60,721 nt of DNA from Bacteroidales bacterium (lineage in GTDB: Bacteria > Bacteroidota > Bacteroidia > Bacteroidales > UBA1715). The DNA lies in contig JAQICB010000104.1 in NCBI GenBank assembly GCA_027858745.1, positions 1 to 60,721 on the forward strand. Direction: 5' to 3'. A program made the position numbers and the translations under genes. A model generated the notes under the pieces. That model made no database searches. It was not told the origin of the DNA and was given only the letters and a program-made list of their open reading frames with translations. Each line of letters opens with the position of its first letter. The first letter of the stretch is position 1. Below, piece after piece: positions 1 through 10,198 of the stretch.

Positions 1-237
1 ATAAAGCAACAGGCACCAAATCAATGATTAATAGAAAATCAAAATATGTAGTGTACCATTAATTCTTTAACATACTGATTCTGAATTTAGTTTTTTATCT
101 ATTATACAAGTTGGGTTAACGAGAGACGATGATTAATTTTCCCTTCAAAAAGGTATTCTCTACACCCTTATAATTATAACAACATTTTAGTTGAATTTAA
201 CTCAGAAGTTGAATTTATTACTTTTTAATTATTAGCA
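1..237. other. Non-coding stretch after the giant-protein operon
   Basis: No credible gene is seen. The stretch follows the last gene of the minus-strand operon. A 10-bp direct repeat GTTGAATTTA occurs at 190-199 and 208-217. I found no convincing terminator and no copy of the tRNA-Arg 3' end, so the left border of the island is probably outside the window. Confidence 0.5.
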
Positions 238-1014
238 TCATAATAGTTCAATCATTTTCTTCACAAAAGGTTTGGTAAAATCATTATCTTCCCAATATCT
301 TACATGAGCACCAGCATATAAGCCAGTGTTGATTTGGAAATCTTCCACCATATTGTATGATGGACTTAATTGTTTTAGTGGCCAACCGAGTACATCATCC
401 TTGTCATAGTAATTTTGCCATATAAAATTTTCATTACGTTTGTCAAAAGCAACAATTTTACTTTCAGGTAAACCAGATACGAATAGAGGAAGGTTACATC
501 CAATAGAAACAAAATAATTTAAAGAACGCAAATTATTCTTTGGAGTAGCAGGGGAGTTTTTAAAAATTCCTTTGCCGTTATCTGCATCCCAAATATATGT
601 TGAAAGTACTTGTACGCCCATAGATGCAGCAACTATTACAAGTTTTGCATTTTTATCTTGAATCATTAGATTGTGTTCTTCTTCTACTTTATCACGAATG
701 TGTCTGTGAACTTTCTTGTATGGACTATCATCAGCTTCGGGATTACGTTCAAATGTAACAGCATCGCCAAATGCTTCAACTACAAATTTTCTAAGGCTTA
801 GAATACCTCCTAGTTTATTTGAAGTATCAAGACGGTTAAATAACTCAGTTTGATGCTCATCAATTTCAGTCACATTAAAAGGTCGAGTTTCAACGATTGT
901 AAAATTGTTTTCGAGAAGAGTTCCTTTTGAAAACTTTTTAATTTCTTTCTCAAGACCTTTAGAATACCCAGCTTGTTTTGTGCCAATGCCTGGGATTGTG
1001 AGTATGTATATCAT
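238..1014 (-). CDS. Alpha/beta-hydrolase-like protein, last gene of the giant-protein operon
   Basis: A 258-aa protein without a signal peptide. The N-terminus (ILTIPGIGTK) looks like the first beta-strand and oxyanion loop of an alpha/beta hydrolase. VAASMG near residue 131 has the form of a nucleophile elbow with Ser. YYDKDDVLGWP near residue 205 could supply the acidic residue and GAHVRYW near residue 237 the His, giving a plausible Ser-Asp-His triad in the right order. This suggests an esterase, lipase or acyl hydrolase, but the substrate cannot be read from the sequence. The start codon lies one base from the stop of the upstream LRR gene, so the two are almost certainly co-transcribed. 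Without a signal peptide it is either cytoplasmic or released with the other leaderless products of the operon. The family assignment is by motif recognition only. Confidence 0.6.
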   Translation of the reverse strand: MIYILTIPGIGTKQAGYSKGLEKEIKKFSKGTLLENNFTIVETRPFNVTEIDEHQTELFNRLDTSNKLGGILSLRKFVVEAFGDAVTFERNPEADDSPYKKVHRHIRDKVEEEHNLMIQDKNAKLVIVAASMGVQVLSTYIWDADNGKGIFKNSPATPKNNLRSLNYFVSIGCNLPLFVSGLPESKIVAFDKRNENFIWQNYYDKDDVLGWPLKQLSPSYNMVEDFQINTGLYAGAHVRYWEDNDFTKPFVKKMIELL

Positions 1015-1015
1015 G

Positions 1016-2464
1016 TTATTTTTTTAAAATGGTTACAATATTGTCTTGGTCTTTGAGAAAATATACTCCATTGGGTAAGTGCGAAATATCAATTTTCTCT
1101 TCACCATTTATTTTAGTCTGTAAGACAACCTTACCTTGATTATTATAAATTGTTATTGGCTCTTTATTTGAAGAACTAATTGTGATGTATGAATGAGCAG
1201 GATTAGGATATACTTTGGTTTTTTCAAGGTAATTATTAGTTATTGCCGTTGTAACTTTAAGTGCTTCTTGAAAAATTGTAACCTCATTGCTTGTTAAAGT
1301 CGTTATTGTAATTGAACCAATTCTTTCTTCAAGAGAGGTGTTTCCTGTAACTGTTATTGTTAATGAATCTGTACTTGTTCCAGATGAAGGAGAAACTGTT
1401 ACCCAAGGGGTACTTGAAGTAACTGTCCAATTCTCAGTTTCACTAGGTCTAATTTTGATAGTTTCAGAACTACTTGTGAAATTCACCATTTCTTTGATTA
1501 TACCAAAATCTTTCCATACTTGAGCAATACTATATGCTTCTTTAGTACCATAAGGTACAGTTAGTGTGCAGTTAGCTTGATTGCTATTTTCAAATACAGA
1601 TGAATATGGAAAATATGCAGGTATTTCTTCATAATTATATACATTGCTTAAAGTAGTATTTGCAGAGAAAACATATTGCTTACAATTAGGTACATGTTTT
1701 AGAATAATTGTTTCTAAATCAGAATCATTAAAACAACCTACACCTAAAATGTCAATAGTTGGTGGAATTGTGATACTTTGTAATTTAGTTGTTTCAAAGG
1801 CGTATCTATCCATTGCAGTAATAGATTCTGGAATTGTTAGAGATGAAATATCACTATTATCAAATGCATTTTTTTCGATAAATGTTACTGTATTAGGAAT
1901 ATTAACAGTTGCAATAGAAGTACCATAAAAAGATGTGCTGCCAATTGTTTTGACTCCATAAGGAATCGAAAATGTCCCAGTAAGTGTTCTATCTACATAG
2001 AAGATTTCTGATTTGTCTAAATTATAAACAACATTATTTTCAATAATAAAGTTTGTGTTTGTAGGTGATATTTCAAACACAATTTCTTTACCATCAAAAA
2101 CATTATTCCCAATTATTTCAAGATTACTAGGAAGAATAACGTATTTTAACTTGTTACCATATGAGAAGCAAGCTTCTGGTAATTCATTGTCAGCATACGT
2201 TCCCCATTGATCATCTATAGCTTTTAGATTTGCGTTGCTTAAATCTAAAGTATCTATATCGAAAAAATTAACCGTAAGGTTATTTAAATCTTTTGCATTA
2301 ATATCCCCTGTTATAGTAAGGTGATTTGTAGCCGAAGCATCATCAAAATCAAATAGTGTATATGCTGTTCCTGGAGTTATAACATTAAGAGTTAAATGAC
2401 CTGTAGCAGCCTTAAGTATCGTTACTGTTACAATACAAAGGAAAAAGAGTGTAATTTTTTTCAT
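1016..2464 (-). CDS. Secreted LRR (BspA-like) protein with BACON and T9SS type A sorting domains
   Basis: I chose the ATG at 2464, giving 482 aa, because it begins a clean signal peptide (MKKITLFFLCIVTVTILKAA). A longer frame upstream would overlap the preceding gene. Residues of about 55-310 form BspA/LRR_5-type repeats, with recurring patterns such as IPNTVTFIEKNAF and IPESITAMDRYAF. Residues of about 325-395 look like a BACON domain (WVTVSPSSGTSTDSLTITV), often associated with carbohydrate or mucin binding. The last 75 or so residues are a type A T9SS sorting domain (KVYPNPAHSYITI, then ISHLPNGVYFL). The protein should be exported by Sec, carried across the outer membrane by T9SS and attached to the surface. 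Its place in an operon of leaderless giant proteins and phage-like lysis genes is unusual. Confidence 0.85.
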   Translation of the reverse strand: MKKITLFFLCIVTVTILKAATGHLTLNVITPGTAYTLFDFDDASATNHLTITGDINAKDLNNLTVNFFDIDTLDLSNANLKAIDDQWGTYADNELPEACFSYGNKLKYVILPSNLEIIGNNVFDGKEIVFEISPTNTNFIIENNVVYNLDKSEIFYVDRTLTGTFSIPYGVKTIGSTSFYGTSIATVNIPNTVTFIEKNAFDNSDISSLTIPESITAMDRYAFETTKLQSITIPPTIDILGVGCFNDSDLETIILKHVPNCKQYVFSANTTLSNVYNYEEIPAYFPYSSVFENSNQANCTLTVPYGTKEAYSIAQVWKDFGIIKEMVNFTSSSETIKIRPSETENWTVTSSTPWVTVSPSSGTSTDSLTITVTGNTSLEERIGSITITTLTSNEVTIFQEALKVTTAITNNYLEKTKVYPNPAHSYITISSSNKEPITIYNNQGKVVLQTKINGEEKIDISHLPNGVYFLKDQDNIVTILKK

Positions 2465-2480
2465 AATATTAAGTTTTAAG

Positions 2481-3104
2481 TTATTTTTTACCACCTTGTA
2501 GGTGCGTGAATTTTTCAAAAGTTTTTACAGACAGGTTATTATCCTCAATAAGATTTGCCAAATAAACTTCTTCGATATGCCACATAGCATCGAATGTAAC
2601 CTTATCAAGCTCCACATTTTTTATTTTTTCGATTGCCGAAGAAGCGTATTTTTTTGCAAATTCAGGTGAACGAAAACCTAATAGACCACTACAAGGGATT
2701 CCTATCCTTGTTGGTCTTATATTAAAATGATTACAATATAAACCATTATGCCCACCACGAATCATTTCGCAATAGACATCAGAATCTAATTTTGTTATTT
2801 TATCATATAATATAACATCAACATCAACCATTAAGTATGGTTCATTTTGCTCAAGGTGTACTTGGAATTTGCCAATATTGAAAAACCTATCGTCAATTAA
2901 TTCAAAATCAATAATTTCAATTTTTGCATTTATTTTGTTATGTATATACTCATAGCCTTCTTCATCAGTATATACCGTTACATCATAGTTTTTTGAATGC
3001 ACTTCAAGAGCATCATTCCAAAATTTAAATAAACTACGTTTTGAAGAAAAACCAGCGTTTCTCTTTTCTCCTCCAAACGTATTATATGTCTGTACAAGTC
3101 TCAT
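2481..3104 (-). CDS. GT-A-like glycosyltransferase (DUF6734-like)
   Basis: A 207-aa protein with no signal peptide. The first 60 residues show a Rossmann-like nucleotide-binding half (LFKFWNDALEVHSKNYDVTVYTDEEG). YLMVDVDVILYDK near residue 90 resembles the DxD metal/nucleotide-sugar motif of GT-A glycosyltransferases. A later PCSGLLGFRSPEFAKKY stretch is similar to acceptor-side segments of small GT-A proteins. I recall similar Bacteroidota proteins being grouped as DUF6734, but this is from memory. The gene starts one base from the stop of the tail-fibre-like gene, so its likely partner is that protein or another large operon product. Glycosylation of a fibre or surface protein is an inference. 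Confidence 0.6.
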   Translation of the reverse strand: MRLVQTYNTFGGEKRNAGFSSKRSLFKFWNDALEVHSKNYDVTVYTDEEGYEYIHNKINAKIEIIDFELIDDRFFNIGKFQVHLEQNEPYLMVDVDVILYDKITKLDSDVYCEMIRGGHNGLYCNHFNIRPTRIGIPCSGLLGFRSPEFAKKYASSAIEKIKNVELDKVTFDAMWHIEEVYLANLIEDNNLSVKTFEKFTHLQGGKK

Positions 3105-3105
3105 C

Positions 3106-4965
3106 TTAAACCTTCATTTTTTGTCCAGTAATAGTAAGTAGTCTCCAACCGTTTTGGTCAACCCAATCAGTCCAATCTGCATTAGACCAATTAGCATTTA
3201 GATTGTTGAAGTTAAATGTAACATCACCTTCAGATAAATCAATAAATTTTTGGTAATTAGCCCAATACTGGCCACCGCTATAACCGTTCCAATTCACATC
3301 AGACCATCCCCAGCCTCTTGTAACCCCAGTACCATTACCAAGATTTAACACAATAGGAGTTACATTATTATAGAATTTATTAATTTCCCATGACCCCTGA
3401 GCCATCCAATCTCCAGTGTCAATACATATATCTGAGAAGTACATAAATCGAATAAAAGCTTCGTCTGTTTCAAATAATGTAATATCAAAATTTGTAGATT
3501 CTGCAACTTTATATTTTAATTTAATTTCAAAAACTCCTGTTTCATATACAACCTTATCCATAATATATGTAGAAGTTTCAACTCTTGATTTTTCTATAAT
3601 ATTTGTTAATTGAATAGAATTAATTTTACGAAGATCTTCACCTTTTGCAATTAATAACTCAGAACTTGGAACATCTTCAGAAGTAATATCTTGATGATCA
3701 TTAATAAAAGCACCTACACCCCATGACATTTTTGCAATTGTTCCACCATAGACTTCAGAAACGGGGTCTACTTCTATTTGACTATTACTAGAAAAATTAA
3801 CACTACCGTCACTAAAGAAATAAATTTTATCTGAACTTGTAGTAGCTTGAATTTTAAAAGCTTTTGAAGTATTTCCAGATTGTTTATAATTATATCGATG
3901 ATTTCTAACATCAACAATCACAAAAGTGATATTATCCATATCAAGAATAAAAGGGTGATTTGTTAAGTTCGGCTCGCCACTACCATTAAAATTACCAGTG
4001 ACACTCACGAATGTACATGCATTGAATTTAATTTGCCCCATAGGAGTATCACTACCCGCATTTGCATATTTAATATTAGGAGTTGTAGCATTTATGTTTG
4101 TACCAATATAATTTGAAAAAGATATATCATTAAAAATGATATTATAAACTCGTTGAGTATTCTTATCATTAATAGTTGCTGCATTACCAAGAATCTCAAT
4201 ACCCAATGAATTTTCAGTTTTTTCAGCATTCCATGCCAGACTTTTCCAACTCATTGCTCCACGTTGAATTGTCCAATGTCCTCCTTGTATAGAAATAATA
4301 TTTTCATTCTGTAATAGAGTATAATTATTTAAATCAAGCGTAATTGCTTCAAGGTTAAAAACATGATGAGATGTTAAAATTATATCATTTTTAAATAAGA
4401 TTTTACCAGCAACATAGTTTGGGCTTGTATTTATGAGAATAATAGCATCTATTAATTCTTGTTCAGTTCCAACACTAATAATAGCAAAATTTGCCTTGTT
4501 TTTGACACTATCAGGAATTTGACTTTCAGGAACAACACCATTAACTAAGTCAGCTTTTAGGTTTAAAAGGTTTATTAAGTCTTGTTGCTCTGTTATGTCA
4601 CCAGTAATATTTCCCCATACCGCACTAACATCACTATTAGCAATTTTTAACCATCCAGTTGATGTCTTTACTGCTAAATCTCCAATATTCCATTCTGTTA
4701 TGCCTCCTAAATTAGTAGTTCCAGTTGAGGATACTCTCCATGCATTACCATTTGGTATTGGGTCATCTGTAGAGGGAAGGTTACCTGTTGATGCATCCCA
4801 ATCACCTTGAAGTTTTATTGCTCCAAAGTCAGTTCCAATTTGAGAAAACAAATCAGAAATAGATACTTTTTTTGTAACTCCTTCGCTGGTGTCTACTATT
4901 ACTACTAAGTCTTCTCCTGTTACTTCTTGAGCTTGTTCTAATTTTGAAATAGGTAAATCTGCCAT
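3106..4965 (-). CDS. Tail-fibre-like / beta-helix adhesin without signal peptide
   Basis: A 619-aa protein. The first 40 residues (LPISKLEQAQEVTGEDLVVI) resemble the short N-terminal segment found on many phage tail fibres and tail-associated proteins of Bacteroidota. It is followed by a region rich in Trp, Gly, Thr and Asn and a collar-like part (VWGNITGDITEQQDLINLL). Residues of about 170-430 have the short-strand pattern expected of a right-handed beta-helix. The C-terminal 190 residues are rich in aromatics and Asn and could be the receptor-binding head. There is no signal peptide or T9SS domain. The glycosyltransferase gene follows one base downstream. It is most likely a fibre or adhesin of a particle or surface assembly; the target is unknown. 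Confidence 0.65.
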   Translation of the reverse strand: MADLPISKLEQAQEVTGEDLVVIVDTSEGVTKKVSISDLFSQIGTDFGAIKLQGDWDASTGNLPSTDDPIPNGNAWRVSSTGTTNLGGITEWNIGDLAVKTSTGWLKIANSDVSAVWGNITGDITEQQDLINLLNLKADLVNGVVPESQIPDSVKNKANFAIISVGTEQELIDAIILINTSPNYVAGKILFKNDIILTSHHVFNLEAITLDLNNYTLLQNENIISIQGGHWTIQRGAMSWKSLAWNAEKTENSLGIEILGNAATINDKNTQRVYNIIFNDISFSNYIGTNINATTPNIKYANAGSDTPMGQIKFNACTFVSVTGNFNGSGEPNLTNHPFILDMDNITFVIVDVRNHRYNYKQSGNTSKAFKIQATTSSDKIYFFSDGSVNFSSNSQIEVDPVSEVYGGTIAKMSWGVGAFINDHQDITSEDVPSSELLIAKGEDLRKINSIQLTNIIEKSRVETSTYIMDKVVYETGVFEIKLKYKVAESTNFDITLFETDEAFIRFMYFSDICIDTGDWMAQGSWEINKFYNNVTPIVLNLGNGTGVTRGWGWSDVNWNGYSGGQYWANYQKFIDLSEGDVTFNFNNLNANWSNADWTDWVDQNGWRLLTITGQKMKV

Positions 4966-4990
4966 GATAGTATGTTTTAATGTTATATTT

Positions 4991-7900
4991 TTAAATAGTT
5001 ATTGTGTTGTCATTGAAATTGAATAATCCTGATGAATTTTCTACATCGACTTTAAAGCGATGGTAGATTGGTTCTCCATCTTCATCTACTTTTGAAAGTG
5101 TTTGTGTTATATCAAATGATATTTCATCATCATCGTTTTTTTTAAATGAGTGTAATAGATTCCAGTTTCCACTATCATTCATTTTGTAGACATAGTATGT
5201 CGCATTGTGAACCACTTTAGCCCATGTTAGTTTTCCACCGATTATTTCAGTTTCTGTACTGTTTACTTCATCTTTAGTAAAAGTAAGTTCTGGAGCTTCT
5301 GGATTAACAGTATCTACAATATTAGCAAGTACTGTTTTTGAACCTAATGAAGGAACATAGTCTATTACTTGAACTCCTTTTGGTGTCGCGTAATTTATCT
5401 TTCTTAGTCCAATAACTTTATAGAATAATGGATCTCCATAAGGGACGAAATTTTCAAAACTAAAATTATCTATGATTTCTATAGTTTGAGCATCCATTAA
5501 GTTTTCATTTTCTAAGTCAACTTCTTTAACCATATTCATGGTTCTAATAGTAGCTGAATTACTTGCTTGTTCAGCTCTATAAATTTGAAACTTAGTAATG
5601 CCTTGAATTTCTGGATAATTACTCACCGTAATTTTAACTGCTGTAGGTATTTCTTGAACTACGTCTTCTACTTGTGTTTTAATACTTGTTATTTTAGGAG
5701 CATTAGGAGCAGATGTATTTACTAATTGTATTGGTCCAGAAATTGGTCCTTGTTCACTGAACTGCATAAGGTCATTTATTTCTATGCCATAATAGAAGTA
5801 GAAGTTTTTAGCAGCACCATCAAGAGTGAAATCTGTAAATTGTATTATAGGTTTACTACTTGTATTCACAATCTTAGCCATTGGAGCTTGATCAAAAGCA
5901 ATATCACTTGGATCAAGCATATTTCCTGCTTGGTCACGAACCACTTGTTTCTTGTTTGTAGGAACATAATCTACTCCTGAGTTCATATATCCATATATGA
6001 GTGGTTGCTCTGTTAATGGTAAAAAAGCAGAATAGATGGCTTTTTTGTATTTCTCAATATCAGCACTTGGTTCAGATATTCCATCAAATAAATTTCTGTC
6101 ATATCTATCTTTAGCTTTATCTGGAACAGGAAAACGATAACCATCTGTTGGTGGAAAAGTTCCAATAGAGTCGTCAGCAAAAAGAGTATCAAAATCGACA
6201 AGGTTCATCCAACGAGAAGTAAAACTTTCATCTTCACCTAATGCAGCTAAATCTTCTCTAATTTGTATAACTGTTGCTGGTTCATATAATGCTTCTAAAA
6301 TCATACGTTCACTACTTCTATAGAAAGCAAGTGCATATGGTTTATGTTGACATTTGATTTTAAATGTATAAGTTGACTTATTATAGTAGTCAGGACGTGT
6401 TGCAAACAAAGCACCTTCTGGTTTATATGGAGGTAATGCTTCAATTATTTCATATGCATGTAAAGCAACAGGACGATGCATCTTTGATGTGTAGTGTTCT
6501 TGATTTTGGTCAAAGTTATTTGTGTCAACAGTTCTTGCAGATAGATATGTTGTACGTGTACTTTCATCTGTTTGAGGAAAAACATTTTCATTTGTTAAAC
6601 CAGCATTCGTATCAACATAACAATATGCTTTGTATCCTGGGTAGTAATTAACTTCAATATCTGCACCTGTTTCAATTGGTGATACTTCATATTGAGAATC
6701 AAATACTAGTAATGAGAGAGGTTCACCAACAGAACTTATAATTTGATTAACTTCTATATTTTTCTTTTGACCATACGGGTCAGCATCAAAGTTTTCGGTT
6801 GATAGAACTGTTGTTCCATCATCATCGTACTGAGTTATATCATATGCTGCTGTATGTACTCGTAAAGAACCTTTATACCAATTTACTGGATTACTATCAG
6901 AGTTTTGAGGGTGCGCACAATGTATTTTGTTATTGAGTGTAACGATGTATGCTCCAGGAATTATTTCACTTGTTCCTTCTTCTGTAGCTTGAGTGATTGT
7001 TGCTGAATCATTAATGCCTCTTATTTTTTGTATTACTTTTTCATCGAGACTAATAACTCCTGGGACACTTTTTTCAAGTGTTTCATCCCATACTTGAGGA
7101 ACAGTTGTTTCTGTTACTTCTGCATCCCACATTGGCGATGATTCGTCTAAATCTGTAAGTAGAATTTCCGTTGAAAGAGGTGTAGGAGTATTACTATCAT
7201 CTTGCCAGTTTTCTACATTTGCCATATTTTCTATTACAGTAAATGGTTCTGCAATATATGCTGTAGGGTCAGTTATCCTTAATGTACCTGCATAATTTGG
7301 AGTCCCTGTTTCTGTAATGTCACGATCATCTGATATACTACGTTCTTCAATATTTTGAACTATAAATATTGAGCCATCACCAGATTGTTCAGGAGGCAGT
7401 ACTTCAACTATTGTAAATGTTTTGTTCTTTACTGTAAGAACACCACCGACAAAACGAGAATATTCTTCAGAAGGAATAATTGCTTCTGATGTAACTAATT
7501 CTGTTGAGTTAATAATTGGAGAACTATATTTGTTTGTTACTACTTTACTTAGAACAGAACTACCATTATATGCCGATACTGTTTTTATACCTCCGTTATA
7601 GTATCTAGGTTCAGATTTTCGATAAAATAATTGCACTTTATCAGCAAAGTCATGAGTAATATCATGAGTATGCGAATAGTCAAATGTTACTCTTACAAGA
7701 GTTTTGTCTTCATTTGGATTATTAGATAAAAGTGTTTGTTCTGTATCTGTTGTGAGAACAAGGTTACTTTCTGGCTGGATTACTTGTGCTTGTAAATTAT
7801 AAGGTGGTAATAATTTATTCGGTTTAACAAATTCTGTATTATCTGTTATTTGCGTATTACTATGTATTGATGAACGAGAGAACCAGTTAATACTATATAC

Positions 7901-10192
7901 AGCATATTCATGTTCTCCTTCATTTGTTTCTTTGTGTTTAAAAATGAGACCATCTTCCGAAAGAGGAAAGGGAAGTGGTGATACTTCAAAATTATCGTCT
8001 GTATCTTTATACACTCTATCTGGAGTTATTACTTCTTTTCTCCAATAGTCTTCTCCTTTCGTTTTATACTCTAAGCCGACAAATACACCCTCACTTTCTC
8101 CTTGATAACAGAATTCTTCACTGCTTTCAAAGAAATCTCCTGTGGGTAATTGTTTCTCAATAGATTCAATATGAACATTTACGTAACGAGCTTTACCATC
8201 AAATGTATACCCGTTTTTATCTGTTAGGGCAAGAGCATCAGTAGTACCTTCATCTTTTATTATACCATATTCTAAATCTTTTAGAATAGGTGCTTGAGGT
8301 ATTTTTTCATTTAATATGTTAATTGGAGCACAAGAAAAAATGTGGTTAATCCCTGTACCTTCACTAAGTTGGGTATTACTTGTGTATTGAGCAACATAAA
8401 TATACTCGTTTTCAGAGTCATTACTAACTTCATTATCAATATGCCCTAAGCCCAGCATACGAGCAACGTGGTAATCGAAGCTTACGATTTTAAGCATATC
8501 GAAATATGATATTTTTATTTTTCCACTTCCCGTACTATTACCCGTACTACCATGAGGGTCAGGATAAGACTCTACTTCTGCTTTTGGATTTGTTCCATTG
8601 TCAGAAAGACTTATATACTGTTCAATAGCATATTTTAACCCATTGTTGATTTGATCATCCGGCCCGTCTAATGGATTCCAACGGCTTTTGTAATTATCAA
8701 TATTAACTTTTGCTCCTTTATATTTTTGCCATTTATTATGAATACTTCCTGTTTCTTTTTCTAGTCTTTGGTTAAATACCTCGTTTTGGTCGGTACTTAA
8801 CCCAAAGTTGCCAAGTTCATTCCATGTATTTTCGGTATTAATGTTGGCAATATAATTATCATATGTTTCCAATTCTAATTTTGCTGGAACTGCATCATTT
8901 ACTGTAAAACGGATGGTTTTAATATTTTCCCCTATAACTCTTCCATAATCTTGAATGTTAGCCGTAGCAAATATTAAATTATCAAGTCCAAATGCATTAC
9001 CATCTATATTTGTAGTTGTACAGAATATTTCGAGATTAATTTCAGTATTATTATCAGACTGCCACAATATTTCCATAAACTTCCATGTGTCAGTAACTTC
9101 AGGAGCTCTAAAAAATTGAGACGTAGTTTCTCCACTTTGAACTCCAGTTATTCTAATTTCTATTTCTGGAGTTATGGTTGGGTCTATAGTTTTGAGGTTG
9201 CTCAAGAACCCAGAAAAGGAATATGTTGTATTTGTGTCAACGCTTACAGCTATTTGTTTATATACAGCAAGAGCGTTATCCGTTGCCCCATTTATTGCCA
9301 TAAATGAAGTTCCTATTTTTGATACTCCAATCCATTCTGGCACTATAGTTTGTGCGTCAGAAATTATATCAAATTCTCCATTATTTGAGTCGAATGGAGA
9401 TGTATAGTCAGAGGTAAAACCAGAATTACCTTCTTCAAAATCACCATTAGTTAATAGATTATTTATGAGTATAGATTCTTCTAAATAGATTTTGTATAAG
9501 TTCTCTTGAAGTATTAAATCATTATTTTCTTGAGCAAGAAACATTGGAGATAATGTAGGAATACCAATTATTTTTTTGTCATAAACTTTTCGGCAGCTCA
9601 CAAAATCTTGAACTGGAGACGTAGAATCATTACTTGATGTAATTGACTCAATTTTTAGTTCAGGATTAGTTGCAAAATTAGTGAGATGAACATTTGCAGC
9701 AAATGATAGTTTATCTTTTACACTTACCTCTATTAAGCTACCTTCATATTCATGTAAGAAATTGAGCGTATCAGTTTGAGGGTCTATGGTAATTGAATCA
9801 TATTTAGCCACATCTACAAAACGAATATACACAGTGTCGTTTGTGTTTAGTTTATCTGATTTGTATATCCATAGTCTGTCTTCTATTTGTCGAACATGAA
9901 TACTGCCAATGGTAATAGCCTTTGCTGAATCTACAATTTGTGAAGGAGGAACTGTTAAGTCAACTTCCACAGGGTATTTTTTTATGTATTTTGAGCGGAA
10001 TAATTTTACATTATCTCCAGTAGGATTATTAGCTAAATTACCTTTGGGTATATGTGATTTACCTAACTCATTCATTAAGTCCCAACGTAAATGTACGCCT
10101 GGGAGAGAACCATCAGTCCCTGTTGAACCAGCCGATTGTAAGTAAAGATATCTTGATTGATATAGTGTATTTGAATCTATAAGTATTTGCAT
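4991..10192 (-). CDS. Giant leaderless protein (1733 aa) with CBM-like and FN3-like parts
   Basis: I do not recognise the whole protein. It has no signal peptide. The N-terminus carries GVHLRWDLMNELGKSHIPKG, which I recall only vaguely from other uncharacterised giant Bacteroidota proteins. Residues of about 247-410 look like a CBM4/9- or DUF642-like jelly roll (LLTNGDFEEGNSGF at the start, FGLDNLIFA at the end). The middle 1000 residues are beta-rich with no obvious catalytic motif. About residue 1527 to the end consists of two fibronectin-type-III-like domains (PKITSIKTQVEDVV, FKVDVENSSGLF). It sits between the 2082-aa and 619-aa genes with gaps of 6 and 25 bases. A structural or adhesive role in a large extracellular or cell-wall assembly is inferred. 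Confidence 0.6.
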   Translation of the reverse strand: MQILIDSNTLYQSRYLYLQSAGSTGTDGSLPGVHLRWDLMNELGKSHIPKGNLANNPTGDNVKLFRSKYIKKYPVEVDLTVPPSQIVDSAKAITIGSIHVRQIEDRLWIYKSDKLNTNDTVYIRFVDVAKYDSITIDPQTDTLNFLHEYEGSLIEVSVKDKLSFAANVHLTNFATNPELKIESITSSNDSTSPVQDFVSCRKVYDKKIIGIPTLSPMFLAQENNDLILQENLYKIYLEESILINNLLTNGDFEEGNSGFTSDYTSPFDSNNGEFDIISDAQTIVPEWIGVSKIGTSFMAINGATDNALAVYKQIAVSVDTNTTYSFSGFLSNLKTIDPTITPEIEIRITGVQSGETTSQFFRAPEVTDTWKFMEILWQSDNNTEINLEIFCTTTNIDGNAFGLDNLIFATANIQDYGRVIGENIKTIRFTVNDAVPAKLELETYDNYIANINTENTWNELGNFGLSTDQNEVFNQRLEKETGSIHNKWQKYKGAKVNIDNYKSRWNPLDGPDDQINNGLKYAIEQYISLSDNGTNPKAEVESYPDPHGSTGNSTGSGKIKISYFDMLKIVSFDYHVARMLGLGHIDNEVSNDSENEYIYVAQYTSNTQLSEGTGINHIFSCAPINILNEKIPQAPILKDLEYGIIKDEGTTDALALTDKNGYTFDGKARYVNVHIESIEKQLPTGDFFESSEEFCYQGESEGVFVGLEYKTKGEDYWRKEVITPDRVYKDTDDNFEVSPLPFPLSEDGLIFKHKETNEGEHEYAVYSINWFSRSSIHSNTQITDNTEFVKPNKLLPPYNLQAQVIQPESNLVLTTDTEQTLLSNNPNEDKTLVRVTFDYSHTHDITHDFADKVQLFYRKSEPRYYNGGIKTVSAYNGSSVLSKVVTNKYSSPIINSTELVTSEAIIPSEEYSRFVGGVLTVKNKTFTIVEVLPPEQSGDGSIFIVQNIEERSISDDRDITETGTPNYAGTLRITDPTAYIAEPFTVIENMANVENWQDDSNTPTPLSTEILLTDLDESSPMWDAEVTETTVPQVWDETLEKSVPGVISLDEKVIQKIRGINDSATITQATEEGTSEIIPGAYIVTLNNKIHCAHPQNSDSNPVNWYKGSLRVHTAAYDITQYDDDGTTVLSTENFDADPYGQKKNIEVNQIISSVGEPLSLLVFDSQYEVSPIETGADIEVNYYPGYKAYCYVDTNAGLTNENVFPQTDESTRTTYLSARTVDTNNFDQNQEHYTSKMHRPVALHAYEIIEALPPYKPEGALFATRPDYYNKSTYTFKIKCQHKPYALAFYRSSERMILEALYEPATVIQIREDLAALGEDESFTSRWMNLVDFDTLFADDSIGTFPPTDGYRFPVPDKAKDRYDRNLFDGISEPSADIEKYKKAIYSAFLPLTEQPLIYGYMNSGVDYVPTNKKQVVRDQAGNMLDPSDIAFDQAPMAKIVNTSSKPIIQFTDFTLDGAAKNFYFYYGIEINDLMQFSEQGPISGPIQLVNTSAPNAPKITSIKTQVEDVVQEIPTAVKITVSNYPEIQGITKFQIYRAEQASNSATIRTMNMVKEVDLENENLMDAQTIEIIDNFSFENFVPYGDPLFYKVIGLRKINYATPKGVQVIDYVPSLGSKTVLANIVDTVNPEAPELTFTKDEVNSTETEIIGGKLTWAKVVHNATYYVYKMNDSGNWNLLHSFKKNDDDEISFDITQTLSKVDEDGEPIYHRFKVDVENSSGLFNFNDNTITI

Positions 10193-10198
10193 GGCTTT

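Noticed and set aside
1..240. A second tRNA-Arg fragment marking the left end of the island
   Set aside because: No copy of the T-arm or acceptor segment was found here, so the left junction is probably outside.
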